The position numbers and the translations under genes were made by a program. A stretch of DNA of 64,000 nt from Candidatus Methylomirabilis sp. GTDB taxonomy: Bacteria > Muiribacteriota > Ozemobacteria > Ozemobacterales > Ozemobacteraceae. Under the pieces are notes generated by a model. That model was not told where the DNA came from, made no database searches, and worked only from the letters and a program-made list of their open reading frames with translations. The number at the start of each line of letters is the position of its first letter. Position 1 is the first letter of the stretch. The stretch is taken from positions 151,106 to 215,105 of the forward strand of contig DYKG01000001.1 of NCBI GenBank assembly GCA_020722725.1. Reading direction: 5' to 3'. Of this stretch, positions 40,894 through 50,071 are shown piece by piece.

Positions 40894-41961
40894 TTATTCC
40901 CTCAGAAAGCATCCGCAGGCAGCGGCAAGAGAGTTTTTCTCAGATGCTGCTACCGCACTGCCGTTCACGTAGAGCTCGTAAATCTCTGAAATACATTTCA
41001 CTCTGGTATTCAAGTTTGCCGAAAGAGCAACGGCAATGTTTTCAAAGTTGGCTCCGCCACCGGAAATAAGAATTTCATGGATACTGAACTCACGAAATTT
41101 GGTGAGGTAACTTTCGAGTGTTCCAAATATCTCCCGGCTCAGGGAGGCAAAGGTGTTTTTAATTACAGTGAAGTTGTAAAGCCCATCCTGTTCAGGAGAT
41201 GCTTCGGGCAGGAAAAATATTTCATTGCGTTTGAACTGGTCAGCTTCATTTTCGGGAACATGAAAATGCTTGCTGATCTGTTTGGTAAAGTCGTAGGCTC
41301 CAATCGGGCGGTTCTGCAGTGCTCTGAGCTGACCATCATGAAATACCCCGATCGATGTCGATTCATGGCCAAGGTGTATCATGCAGATATTCTTACCTTT
41401 ACTGTCTGAACTGTTGAGGTATTCTTCTGCGAGATTGGCGGCATTGAGAAAATTAATATCCATCAGATTGGGGTTTAATCCGGCCTTTTGCACCAGGCCG
41501 CCTGCTTCGAGCAGATTGTTTTTGACCGTGGCCAGTGCCAGAACGATTTCATCGTCTTCCCATGCACCGATTGTCTGATGAGTGATATGCCAGCTGTCGA
41601 TCGGCATTGGCATGATCGGTTCAAATTCTTCTTTGATTACATCATCCATTTCCTTTTTGGAATATCTGGGAGGTGTAACCATAAGGTCGATCAGGGTCGA
41701 ATGGTCGGGCATCATCACCATGCAGTTTTCATAGGGCATTTTTGCCTCTTTGATCAATGAGGCTATGGCTTTTGTTACAGGTTCCTGTTCAATGATGGGA
41801 AACTCGATATAGGTTGAAGCGACAAAGTCTTTCGGGGTTTGAGTAGAAAGGCATTTCTTCAGCCGGATCTCGCCGCTGCCGGCACTTTCCAGCATCAGCA
41901 ACCGCATTTCATAGGTTCCCAGTTCAAGAACCGTATTTAACCTGTTACGAGTTTTAGCCAT
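40894..41961 (-). CDS. pilM: Type IV pilus assembly ATPase-fold protein PilM
   Basis: PilM is an actin/FtsA-like cytoplasmic protein that binds PilN and PilB. The 355-residue product has the N-terminal phosphate segment LELGTYEMRLLMLE, the strand-turn IHLGHESTSIGVFHDG and a late glycine-rich loop ILISGGGANFENIAVALS, all typical of the actin fold. The ATG at 41961 overlaps the pilB stop (TGATG); the track uses a TTG one codon earlier. Order pilB-pilM-pilN-pilO supports the call. Confidence 0.87.
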   Translation of the reverse strand: MAKTRNRLNTVLELGTYEMRLLMLESAGSGEIRLKKCLSTQTPKDFVASTYIEFPIIEQEPVTKAIASLIKEAKMPYENCMVMMPDHSTLIDLMVTPPRYSKKEMDDVIKEEFEPIMPMPIDSWHITHQTIGAWEDDEIVLALATVKNNLLEAGGLVQKAGLNPNLMDINFLNAANLAEEYLNSSDSKGKNICMIHLGHESTSIGVFHDGQLRALQNRPIGAYDFTKQISKHFHVPENEADQFKRNEIFFLPEASPEQDGLYNFTVIKNTFASLSREIFGTLESYLTKFREFSIHEILISGGGANFENIAVALSANLNTRVKCISEIYELYVNGSAVAASEKNSLAAACGCFLRE

Positions 41962-43736
41962 CAATTACTTCCCATGTTGATCATGATGTATTCTTCAACC
42001 GGAACCTCACCGCTCAGAACTTTCGCCCGGCAGCAATCAGAAAGGGTTTTTACCTTTTTCTGACGCAGGTAGGAAATAAGTTCGGTAACCGGTCGGCGTT
42101 GACCAATGAGTTCTTTCAGCTCATGGCCGACTTCGATTACTTCATACAAGCCGGTTCTGTCTCTGAACCCGCTGTTATTGCAATGTTTGCAGCCCATACC
42201 ACGATAAAGCTTATGTTCGCTCAAATCCTCGATTTCGAGGCCAAGCGAAGCGGCTACATAAGGTGTGGCTTCGATCTCAGTTTTGCAGTGCGGGCAGATT
42301 TTTCTTACCAGGCGCTGACCGACCAGCATACAGAGTGCTGATGCGTAAAGATATGGGTCGATGCCCAGGTTTTCAAGGCGGCTGATCGTCTCGATTGCCG
42401 AATTGGCGTGAATGGTCGAGAAAACCATGTGACCGGTAAGAGCCGCTTTTACCGTGATTTCAGCGGTTTCGTAATCGCGGATTTCGCCGACTAGAATGAT
42501 GTCAGGGTCGAGACGCAGAATTGAGCGCAGACCGCGGGCAAAAGTCAGCGACCTGGCCGGGTCATTTTTGTTTTCATGAACCTGCATCTGGTGAACGCCG
42601 GGAATTTTGAATTCGACCGGGTCTTCTACGGTGATAACTTTTTTCTGACGGCTGTTAACCAGCGAAAGGGCCGAATACAGTGTCGTGGTTTTGCCTGAAC
42701 CGGTAGGGCCGGCGAGCAGACACAGACCCCATGGGCGGCCGATATTGTATTCGAACAGCCGCATATCGTCTTCTTCAAAACCCAGCAGGCTCAAATCAAG
42801 GTTGACGCGGCCAGAATCAAGTACGCGAATTGTGCAGTTCTGCCCATAAATAGATGGAAGAATGGCAATGCGGAACTCGATCTGCTGGTTTTTGATGCGC
42901 AGTTTGAAACTGCCGTCCTGCGGCATGAAGCGTTCAGTAATGTCGAGGTTTGCCATGATTTTGATACGCGAAATAATCGCCTGGTGGGCGGCGCGCTCGA
43001 TCGGCATGATGTCGTAGAGAATACCGTCAATTCTGTATCTGACCTGAATGATTTTTTCAAATGCTTCGATATGAATATCTGAAGCCCGCATTTTGACCGC
43101 ATCGAGAATTACCTTGTGAACCAGGGTAACAATCGAAGTCTGGTCAGATTCGCGCTTGAGTTCTTCAAGGTTGAAATCTGTCTGGTGGACTCCCTGGAAG
43201 GAATCCTGGAACATGTTGTCGTCTTTGGTAAATTCAAGTTTTACATCGTTAAGCAGGTCATCGATGGCAACGTTTTCGAGAACATTCTGCGGGCGGTATA
43301 GAACGTCGTTGATGACGTGCATGATCTGGGTTTTGGTGGCCAGAACCCACTTGATGAACATGAAACCGGTTGCCATCTTTATGCTGTCGAACATCTTGGT
43401 GTTGGTTGGGTCAAAAACGGCAATGGTTAGAGATTTCGGCTCTTTGCGCAGAGGAATGAACTTGTAGGTTTTGATCAGACTTTCGGGAATCTGGCGAATC
43501 AGATCACGATTGAGTTCGGTACTTTCCAGATTGACATATTCAATGCCGTGCTGAATTGACAGACCGCGAAAGAGGGTTTCTTCATTCAGCGCCCCATCTT
43601 CGATAAGAATTTCGCCAATCATCTTGCGCGCCGATGGTTGGCGTTTCAGCGCGAGCTCAAGCTGTGCGGTGCTGATTGCCCGCATTTCTACCAGAATCTC
43701 GCCTATTCTTTTTCTTTTTAGAAAGTCTGCAGCCAT
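41961..43736 (-). CDS. pilB: Type IV pilus extension ATPase PilB (GspE family)
   Basis: The 591-residue hexameric motor drives pilin polymerisation. It has an MshEN/GspE N-terminal domain (about 1-150), then the ATPase core with Walker A GPTGSGKTTTLYSAL and Asp box ITVEDPVEFKIPGVHQMQV. The Walker B region is DPDIILVGEIRDYETAE and the His box is FSTIHANSA. A tetracysteine zinc motif (CPHCKTE ... CKHCNNSGFRDRTG) marks it as PilB/GspE rather than PilT. No pilT or pilC is within the window. Confidence 0.94.
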   Translation of the reverse strand: MAADFLKRKRIGEILVEMRAISTAQLELALKRQPSARKMIGEILIEDGALNEETLFRGLSIQHGIEYVNLESTELNRDLIRQIPESLIKTYKFIPLRKEPKSLTIAVFDPTNTKMFDSIKMATGFMFIKWVLATKTQIMHVINDVLYRPQNVLENVAIDDLLNDVKLEFTKDDNMFQDSFQGVHQTDFNLEELKRESDQTSIVTLVHKVILDAVKMRASDIHIEAFEKIIQVRYRIDGILYDIMPIERAAHQAIISRIKIMANLDITERFMPQDGSFKLRIKNQQIEFRIAILPSIYGQNCTIRVLDSGRVNLDLSLLGFEEDDMRLFEYNIGRPWGLCLLAGPTGSGKTTTLYSALSLVNSRQKKVITVEDPVEFKIPGVHQMQVHENKNDPARSLTFARGLRSILRLDPDIILVGEIRDYETAEITVKAALTGHMVFSTIHANSAIETISRLENLGIDPYLYASALCMLVGQRLVRKICPHCKTEIEATPYVAASLGLEIEDLSEHKLYRGMGCKHCNNSGFRDRTGLYEVIEVGHELKELIGQRRPVTELISYLRQKKVKTLSDCCRAKVLSGEVPVEEYIMINMGSN

Positions 43737-43802
43737 GTTTAGATAAGTCCTTCCTGAACGCTATCGGCAAAACTCATCGGGAATTTAAGCAGAAAAACAT
43801 AA

Positions 43803-44408
43803 CTAATATTCAGTGCCGTCTTTGGTAATTGTAAACCCGATATAGTCTAAGGGCTTTGCGCCTGCTGTTCCGTCAGGCTTTGCCAGTCCCGGAAAAAGAG
43901 CCGGTTCACTGGCGAGGGTGTATTTTGCGTCGTTATTTGCATCAAAGAAAGCAAACTCACTATTAATGTCAAATTCGTCGTTGGACGGACTGTCGTCGAA
44001 GAATGCCACTGTCCAGCTGGCGGAATATGCAAACGTTCCGGTTTGTAAAATATTTTCACCAGTCTGTGGATCTATTAAATATGGCAAAGACTGTAAATAT
44101 CGGACATTGGATTGTCTGACCCTGTCGGGTAAATAAGCGCCTGCAACTAATTCAGAACCTGAAGTGAGGTCTGCACTCAATGGTTGATGTCCTGAACCTC
44201 CATCGTTTACCTTAACTCTAAACGGCCCTCGACCCCGATCACCACGAAACTGATTGATGGTATTTCTCCAGGTGGTGAGATTTTGTTTTAAAACTGTTAG
44301 CCGAGAGTCGTAGATATAATCGTTGTAATAAGGCACTGCAACCCCGACCAGGATGCCTATAATTGCAATTACAATCAGCAGTTCGATAATCGTAAAACCT
44401 CTTCGCAT
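43803..44408 (-). CDS. Type IV prepilin-like protein (third of three)
   Basis: The 201-residue product has a class III signal peptide with prepilin peptidase site RRG|FTIIELLIVIAIIGILVG, including the conserved glutamate at +5. The globular C-terminal part has aromatic and Asp-rich segments typical of pseudopilins with a calcium-type loop (DSPSNDEFDINSEFAFFDAN), but no disulfide pair. It could be a major or minor pilin. It lies between another prepilin and pilB. Confidence 0.88.
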   Translation of the reverse strand: MRRGFTIIELLIVIAIIGILVGVAVPYYNDYIYDSRLTVLKQNLTTWRNTINQFRGDRGRGPFRVKVNDGGSGHQPLSADLTSGSELVAGAYLPDRVRQSNVRYLQSLPYLIDPQTGENILQTGTFAYSASWTVAFFDDSPSNDEFDINSEFAFFDANNDAKYTLASEPALFPGLAKPDGTAGAKPLDYIGFTITKDGTEY

Positions 44409-44416
44409 TTTAACAC

Positions 44417-44974
44417 CTACCAGTCTATGTAATTTGTGCCACCAAGGGATTTATAAAAGCCCTTTCTATCATAATTGGGCGAAACAGCCACCGAGATGTC
44501 ATAAACTCCGGTTCCATTAAGGGACTCAATCGTTTGCTCGGGAAATGTGGCAACCTTGCCATTGCTGGCACAGTGCATTGCCCACACAGGAGCACCGACA
44601 AAAGGGTCATTTGGTATGGACTTGAGATAGCTTGCATCTGGAGTATAGGTAGTAACATAATTGCCTTCAAGATCCGTTATTACCACTGGAGTAGGGGTTA
44701 ACAAATCCTTAAGATTTCTAGGGAAAAGATTGTGCTGGGGTATATTGCGAATTGAAAATCTGTTCCTTGCCAGTTGTGTTATACAATCGACTTTATATTG
44801 GCTTATTGCATCTCGCAGCAATTCAATTGAGTTTTCTAAATCGTTTTCAAGAGATTTGACGTAAGAAATTTCAGCGACAGGAACAGCTGCCAGTGCTATA
44901 ACCCCCATGATTGCAACTACTATCAGCATCTCCATCAATGAAAACCCATGGCGAAACGAATTAGTCCCAATCAT
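44417..44974 (-). CDS. Type IV prepilin-like protein (second of three)
   Basis: I use the ATG at 44974, which has GGGAG eight bases upstream, rather than the track start at 44989. The product of about 185 residues has the leader RHG|FSLMEMLIVVAIMGVIAL with the +5 glutamate. The globular domain has two cysteines (VDCITQ, MHCASN) that could form a disulfide. It overlaps the first prepilin gene by 14 bases and is eight bases from the third, so the three are translated together as a minor-pilin set. Confidence 0.86.
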   Translation of the reverse strand: MIGTNSFRHGFSLMEMLIVVAIMGVIALAAVPVAEISYVKSLENDLENSIELLRDAISQYKVDCITQLARNRFSIRNIPQHNLFPRNLKDLLTPTPVVITDLEGNYVTTYTPDASYLKSIPNDPFVGAPVWAMHCASNGKVATFPEQTIESLNGTGVYDISVAVSPNYDRKGFYKSLGGTNYIDW

Positions 44975-45608
44975 TCGTAAAACTCCCATCTAGAGCATGG
45001 CCTGCGCCGGATGAATTTACCTGAATCACTCCAGTCGCATTGGTCGCATCTATATATCGATATGTCCAGGTTGCTGCTGGATACCAATCCTGAAACGGGT
45101 GAACCGGAATGCCACGTAAAAAAGGGCATGTGACGTTGATGGTAACGTATTTCCCAGGATCCGTGGCATAATCTCCGGCAGAGGAGTCTGTTGCAATATG
45201 AACCTCATGAGGCAACTGAACGGGGGTAAGATGCCAAATCGTCCTGGGGTAAAACAGACCATTTTTCATTGCTTCTTTAATGAAGGTTTTTTTAGCCAGT
45301 TTTTGAGTCTCTGCATTTGAATTTGCATCCTCTATCTGGCGAAGACCATTGATTCGAACATAATTTGAATAGCCTTCCTGAAAATGTTTAATCCGCTGGG
45401 TATTTTTATTTCCCGCCTGGTAGCCACCAATAGCTGCCCGAAAGTTATGCAGAATTTTCTTGAGGCGGCGCTCTTTTTCTCTCTGCTGAACGATTTTGAA
45501 AACGGGAAAGGAAAGGGCTGCCATGATTGCAATGATAGTGGAGACAATAAGAATTTCAACCAGGGTTACCCCGCGAGACCGGGGTTTGTATTGCATTAAT
45601 CCGCCCAT
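44961..45608 (-). CDS. Type IV prepilin-like protein (first of three)
   Basis: The 215-residue product has the leader RSRG|VTLVEILIVSTIIAIMAAL, with the +5 glutamate, and a long N-terminal helix (QREKERRLKKILHNFRAAIGG). The rest is globular, with WHLTPVQLPHEVHIATDSS and a short glycine-rich end. It starts about 20 bases after the ctpA stop codon, so it joins ctpA to the pilus genes in the same run. Confidence 0.85.
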   Translation of the reverse strand: MGGLMQYKPRSRGVTLVEILIVSTIIAIMAALSFPVFKIVQQREKERRLKKILHNFRAAIGGYQAGNKNTQRIKHFQEGYSNYVRINGLRQIEDANSNAETQKLAKKTFIKEAMKNGLFYPRTIWHLTPVQLPHEVHIATDSSAGDYATDPGKYVTINVTCPFLRGIPVHPFQDWYPAATWTYRYIDATNATGVIQVNSSGAGHALDGSFTNDWD

Positions 45609-45628
45609 TCCTGTTTTCTCCGGTTTTT

Positions 45629-47017
45629 TCAGTTTTCGTTCATCATTGGCAGAAATACATCTGCCGATTTAAGTATATCAACCGCTCGCTGCAACTGTGA
45701 ATCGTAGGGGTTGATCACGAATTCCTGCAGTTTGCCGCGGGTAAAGCTGTCGGGTGGTTCGACGAAACCGCTGAGTTTATAGGTTTCAGAGGCATTGTTT
45801 TCTTTGTGAATGATTATGGTGCCTGAGCTGATTTCAACGGTATCGCTGCTGTTACTGAGCTTCATCAGATATTCCTGATCTTTTTCGACAGCTTTTTTCA
45901 ATTCTTCCTGCTGTTCCTTTTCGAACCTGGGAAGTTCTACTTCAATGTCAGGCATGATGCCGGTTTTGTGAATGTTGACTCCCGAAGGGGTGTAATAAAG
46001 AGCAGTTGTGAGAGCCATTGCCGAACCATCGTTCAGCGAAATTACGGTCTGAACCGAGCCTTTGCCGAAGGATTTCTTGCCCAGCAGCAGGCCGCGTTTG
46101 TTGTCTTTGATGGCACCGGCAACGATTTCAGAGGCTGATGCCGAGCCTTCATTGATCAGCACGATCAACGGCAGCAGCGGATGGTATTTGAAGAAGGAGC
46201 TGTAAGTGTTTTTTTCGCCATCGCGGCCTTTGATCGAAACGATATCGCCCTTGGGAATGAATTTGCGACCGACTTCGACGGCAGAAGTAAGCAGACCGCC
46301 AGGATTATTGCGCAGATCGAGAATGATTGATTTTGCGCCGTTTTTTTCCAGGTCGATCATGGCTTTTTCAAGGTCTTCAGAAGAAGTCTGGATGAACTGG
46401 GTCAGTCTGATGTAGCCGATGTTAGGTGAAATAACCCAGTATTTAACGCTGGGAAGCTTGATGATTTCACGCTCTAATTCAAAATCACGGCTCTCTTTTT
46501 CCCCTTCACGCATTACGGTAATGCTGACTTTTGAGCCGACCGGGCCGCGCAGAAGCTTTACTGCATCATGCAAAGCAATGTCAATAACGTCTTTGCCGTC
46601 GATTTTGATGATCATGTCACCGGCCATAACTCCTGCCCGGGCGGCGGGTGTTTCGTCGATTGGCGAAACAACGGTAAGCATTCGGTCTTTAATGCTGATA
46701 ACAATGCCCAGACCGCCGAATTCACCATGAGTTTCAACCTGCATTTCCTGGTAAACCCTGGGTTCCATGAAGCGGGTGTAGGGGTCGTCCAGTTTTTTCA
46801 ACATGCCTTCGATGGCACCGTAAATAAGCTTTTGTTCATCGAGGTTTTCTTCGACGTAATCGGATTTGACCAGTTCGAGTACTTTTCTGATCAGGTCGAG
46901 AGATTTAAAATAGGTCAGATTGGTGGAAGTGGCTGAAGCCGATGAAGAGAATATTAACAGCAGGAGCCCGCTTAATACGGTCAGCGGTAATGCATAACGC
47001 CAAAACTTACTTTTCAT
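45629..47017 (-). CDS. ctpA: Carboxyl-terminal processing protease CtpA-like (S41 family)
   Basis: The 462-residue product has a signal anchor (LTVLSGLLLLIFSSSASA) and a PDZ domain at about 100-185 (GEFGGLGIVISIKDRMLTVV, AGVMAGDMIIKIDGKDV). The S41 catalytic core has the serine in NEGSASASEIVAGAI and the lysine in LGKKSFGKGSVQT. Periplasmic Ctp proteases trim or degrade envelope proteins, including peptidoglycan hydrolases in several species. Its place between the envC-like gene and the prepilins suggests that it controls wall hydrolases or pilin turnover here; that is inferred. Confidence 0.92.
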   Translation of the reverse strand: MKSKFWRYALPLTVLSGLLLLIFSSSASATSTNLTYFKSLDLIRKVLELVKSDYVEENLDEQKLIYGAIEGMLKKLDDPYTRFMEPRVYQEMQVETHGEFGGLGIVISIKDRMLTVVSPIDETPAARAGVMAGDMIIKIDGKDVIDIALHDAVKLLRGPVGSKVSITVMREGEKESRDFELEREIIKLPSVKYWVISPNIGYIRLTQFIQTSSEDLEKAMIDLEKNGAKSIILDLRNNPGGLLTSAVEVGRKFIPKGDIVSIKGRDGEKNTYSSFFKYHPLLPLIVLINEGSASASEIVAGAIKDNKRGLLLGKKSFGKGSVQTVISLNDGSAMALTTALYYTPSGVNIHKTGIMPDIEVELPRFEKEQQEELKKAVEKDQEYLMKLSNSSDTVEISSGTIIIHKENNASETYKLSGFVEPPDSFTRGKLQEFVINPYDSQLQRAVDILKSADVFLPMMNEN

Positions 47018-47091
47018 TGAAAGCTCCTTCTACTACCATAAATAAGATAAATTTTTTTTCATTCTAACACACCAATTGGTTGAGTTCTACT

Positions 47092-48327
47092 TCAGTTTGT
47101 TTCAATCTGGCTGATTTTGGGAAGATATGTTTGGGGAGCCTGTTTTCTGCCACCAAACCTGATTTCAAAATGCAGAACGCCGTCTCCGCCTGCGAAGAGG
47201 CGGCCGATTGTTTCGCCCTGGTCGACGACCTGCCCCAGGCCAACCCACATATCATCCATATTGGCATAAACCGTTGAAAATCCTCGCTCATGGCCGAGAA
47301 TAATGACATTGCCGAGCCCGCTTATCTGGCCTTTGTAAAGAACTTTGCCCCGACCTGCTGCAAGTATTTCGGTGTCGACGCTGAATTTTATTGCAAGGGC
47401 GGGATTCTTGTCAGTTCCGCTGGGGGTGGCTTTGTGAATCGATGATACCGCTGCGGGCCATGAAAAATTCATGACTTTTGCGCCATCTGGCGCTGAATCG
47501 GAAAGAGGGGTGGTTTTTACGGTTGGCTTTACGGGTTTTGAGATCGCCAGTTCTTTTTCAAATGATATTTCGTCGTTCTTTCTGCTTGTTTCTATGCGAG
47601 CCATCTCATTTTCGAGTTCGTCGCGGGTGCTTGAAAGCTTTTTCTCTTTCTGAATCAGCAGCTTTTTTTCAAGAACCAGAGTTTTGAGCATTGCTTGAAT
47701 CGAGGCTTTCTCAGAATCTATCCGGGCTTTCTTGCCCTCAAGTTCTTCGTTGAGCCCCTGCATTTGTTGGTGTTTCTTATTCAGCTCTTGCGAAACCTGA
47801 ATAAGCTGACGGTTTTTTTCTTTAAGCGAAGCCAGCAGCTCTTTATCGTTTTCAAGCAGATATTTTACCATTTGAAAACGGTTTAAAAACGTATTCAGGC
47901 TCTTGGCAGAGAAAATTGAGCCGAGCAATGTTCCCTGTTTGATTTTGTGAAGTTGAACCAGTCTGGCACGAAATCTGGCCAGCAACTGCAGCATCTGTTC
48001 CTGCCCGACTTTAAGATCGGTCTGCATTTTATCAATCTGTTCGGTATGGCGGATCTGTTTTTCGTTAAGGCTGATTATCTGCTGTTCCAGCTCAGAAATT
48101 TCTTTTTTTTTACCGCTGATTTTTTTTTCGAGACTGCCAATTTGCCCACTGTTCTGCTTTACCTTGAGTTTGAGAAACTCGATCTGCAGATTGATCGAGT
48201 CGAGCTCGCCCTGGAGATCATCAGTTGCCGTAGGTAATGTTCTTGCGCCGATAAGAATTCCCGGGGTCAGAAACAGAATCAGAAAAAAAGTGGGCAGCAA
48301 TGCGGCGGCTTTCAAAGAACCATGCAT
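47092..48327 (-). CDS. envC: EnvC-like murein hydrolase activator (degenerate M23/LytM)
   Basis: The protein of about 411 residues starts at the ATG at 48327 (AAGGGG seven bases upstream; the track uses a TTG two codons earlier). A signal peptide (LLPTFFLILFLTPGILIGA) is followed by coiled coils over about 40-260, then a LytM fold. Zinc ligands are incomplete: TVYANMDD stands where active enzymes have HxGHL, and VLHFEIRFG retains one histidine of the HxH pair. This matches EnvC, which activates amidases instead of cutting. It follows ftsX by two bases; in the established model FtsEX recruits and drives EnvC. Confidence 0.88.
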   Translation of the reverse strand: MHGSLKAAALLPTFFLILFLTPGILIGARTLPTATDDLQGELDSINLQIEFLKLKVKQNSGQIGSLEKKISGKKKEISELEQQIISLNEKQIRHTEQIDKMQTDLKVGQEQMLQLLARFRARLVQLHKIKQGTLLGSIFSAKSLNTFLNRFQMVKYLLENDKELLASLKEKNRQLIQVSQELNKKHQQMQGLNEELEGKKARIDSEKASIQAMLKTLVLEKKLLIQKEKKLSSTRDELENEMARIETSRKNDEISFEKELAISKPVKPTVKTTPLSDSAPDGAKVMNFSWPAAVSSIHKATPSGTDKNPALAIKFSVDTEILAAGRGKVLYKGQISGLGNVIILGHERGFSTVYANMDDMWVGLGQVVDQGETIGRLFAGGDGVLHFEIRFGGRKQAPQTYLPKISQIETN

Positions 48328-48329
48328 TA

Positions 48330-49244
48330 TCAAACCCCTTCAGGAACGGACTTGCTGTATCGGCTGATATCACGAAGAGAAAGCAGGCTGCCTGAAATGC
48401 CGAGGATGGTTCCCATCATGAACAGTTTGACCGCCAGTTTGAAAAACTGGTCAAGACCTATATCGGTGACAAAAAATGGCGTAAAAAGTGCAAGTTTGGC
48501 AAGAATGAAACGGTACGATGCAAAAAGAAACAGAATCGAGATAAGTGCTCCGGTTATGCCCTGAATAAGCCCTTCGACAATGAAAGGGCCGCGAACGAAC
48601 CAGTTGGTTGCCCCAACCAGTTTCATGATAACGATCTCTTCGCGGCGCATGAAAAAAGTAAGTCGAACGGTATTGTAAACAATGAACAGTGAGGCAAGTC
48701 CCAGAAAAATCACGATCACCAGACTGGCTGTCCACAACAGGTCTGAAATGCCCTGAAATTGTCGAAAAAGGTCTTCGCCGTAGCTGATGTTGTCTATTTC
48801 ATCTTCGGTCTTCAGCCTTTCAAGAAGTGGCGTAAGACGCATTCCTGGTTTAACTTTGATTCTAAGCGTTGCAGGAAGCGGGTTTGAGTCTGGTGTGATG
48901 CCGATCTGAAGCAGTTGCTGATCGTCTGAACTGCTGAAAAGCTCGGCCGCTGCCTGCTCAGGGGTAATCAACTCAATGTTTTCAATTTCTTCAAGACTGG
49001 TTAGCCTTAGTCGAAGCGCTTTTGCATCAGAAAGACCGACCTGTGGCTTCAGGTATGCGGTAACTAAAGCTTCAGCCTGCATCTGCTGAAGGAAAGACTC
49101 GAGATTCATTGTGGCAAGAAGAAAAGCACCCATGAGAACCAGAGAAATCGCTATGGTGAAAAGGGTCACCATAGCGGTGATTCCTGAACGGCGAAGGTTA
49201 ACTGCGGCTTCGCTGAAAAAGAAAGACAGGTTAGCCATTGACAT
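48330..49244 (-). CDS. ftsX: Cell division ABC transporter permease FtsX
   Basis: The 304-residue product has the FtsX layout: a short cytoplasmic start, a first transmembrane helix (AMVTLFTIAISLVLMGAFLL), a periplasmic domain of about 130 residues (ALVTAYLKPQVGLSDAKALR onward) and three further helices (SLVIVIFLGLASLFIVYNTV and later). The region RREEIVIMKLVGATNWFVRGPF is the conserved FtsX signature. FtsX passes ATP-driven shape change to EnvC in the periplasm. GGAG lies nine bases before the ATG. Confidence 0.92.
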   Translation of the reverse strand: MSMANLSFFFSEAAVNLRRSGITAMVTLFTIAISLVLMGAFLLATMNLESFLQQMQAEALVTAYLKPQVGLSDAKALRLRLTSLEEIENIELITPEQAAAELFSSSDDQQLLQIGITPDSNPLPATLRIKVKPGMRLTPLLERLKTEDEIDNISYGEDLFRQFQGISDLLWTASLVIVIFLGLASLFIVYNTVRLTFFMRREEIVIMKLVGATNWFVRGPFIVEGLIQGITGALISILFLFASYRFILAKLALFTPFFVTDIGLDQFFKLAVKLFMMGTILGISGSLLSLRDISRYSKSVPEGV

Positions 49245-49267
49245 GCTTGAATTCTCCGATGCTGACC

Positions 49268-49951
49268 TTATTCATAAGCATAGGTGCCGCCTGCTTCATC
49301 CTTGATTATGCGGCCGTCAACCAGGGCAACGACTCTCTTGCGCAGCTTGTTGACCAGGTTATGGTTGTGTGTAGCCATTATAACGGTTGTGCCTCGTGAA
49401 TTAATCTCAAGAAACAACTGCATGATTTCCTGCGATATTATCGGGTCGAGGTTTCCGGTTGGTTCATCGGTTATAAGAATAAGCGGGTTGTTGACAATTG
49501 CCCTGGCAATACAGACACGCTGCTGTTCCCCCCCTGAAAGTTCAGTCGGAAACATTCTTCGCTTGTGTGAAAGTCCGACCTGTTCAAGGGCTTCCTGTAC
49601 CCGGCTGCTGATTATTGAGCTTGAAGCACCGATCACTCTGAGACCGAAAGCCACATTTTCTGCTACGGTTCTGGTTTTGAGCAGTTGAAAGTCCTGAAGA
49701 ACTATGCCAAGATTGCGGCGCAGATAGGGCACCCGGCTTTCGGGCATTGAAGAAATTTCTTTTCCATCCACAAAAACTTTTCCTTCGGTTGGCAAATCCT
49801 CGCGAAAAAGCATGCGCAGGAAAGTACTTTTTCCAGCTCCTGAAGGGCCGACGAGAAAAACAAAATCGCCTGGGTCAATGGTCAGGCTAACGTTGTCTAG
49901 AGCACGAACCCCGTTGGGAAAAATTCTCGTGACGTTTTGCAATTGTATCAT
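49268..49951 (-). CDS. ftsE: Cell division ABC transporter ATP-binding protein FtsE
   Basis: The 227-residue protein has Walker A GPSGAGKS, Q-loop IVLQDFQLLKTRTV, signature LSGGEQQRVCIARA, Walker B LILITDEPTGNLDP and switch ATHNH. The start MIQLQNVTRIFPNGVRALDNV is typical of FtsE. With FtsX it forms an ATPase that drives wall hydrolysis at division. It opens the leftward run ftsE-ftsX-envC-ctpA-pilins-pilBMNO, with a fair promoter at 49991-50019. Confidence 0.93.
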   Translation of the reverse strand: MIQLQNVTRIFPNGVRALDNVSLTIDPGDFVFLVGPSGAGKSTFLRMLFREDLPTEGKVFVDGKEISSMPESRVPYLRRNLGIVLQDFQLLKTRTVAENVAFGLRVIGASSSIISSRVQEALEQVGLSHKRRMFPTELSGGEQQRVCIARAIVNNPLILITDEPTGNLDPIISQEIMQLFLEINSRGTTVIMATHNHNLVNKLRKRVVALVDGRIIKDEAGGTYAYE

Positions 49952-49990
49952 GCGGGCTTATATCTGATTCCTGATGATTAGTTTTTCAAG

Positions 49991-50019
49991 ATTATAGCAG
50001 GCAAGTCAAGTTAAGGCAA
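49991..50019 (-). promoter_or_regulatory. Sigma70-type promoter of the ftsE run
   Basis: On the minus strand TTGCCT (50014-50019) is followed after 17 bp by TATAAT (49991-49996), 40 bp before the ftsE ATG. The insertion element ends about 50 bp upstream of it. Confidence 0.55.
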
Positions 50020-50071
50020 AAATGATTTTTAGCGCAAAATTTAAAAAATTCTGGTATGTTTAGATTCTTGC

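Noticed and set aside
49268-50071. Insertion element as a boundary of a recently acquired island
   Set aside because: Genes on both sides are ordinary chromosomal functions without a change in codon use that I could see by eye, and no integrase or tRNA boundary is present.
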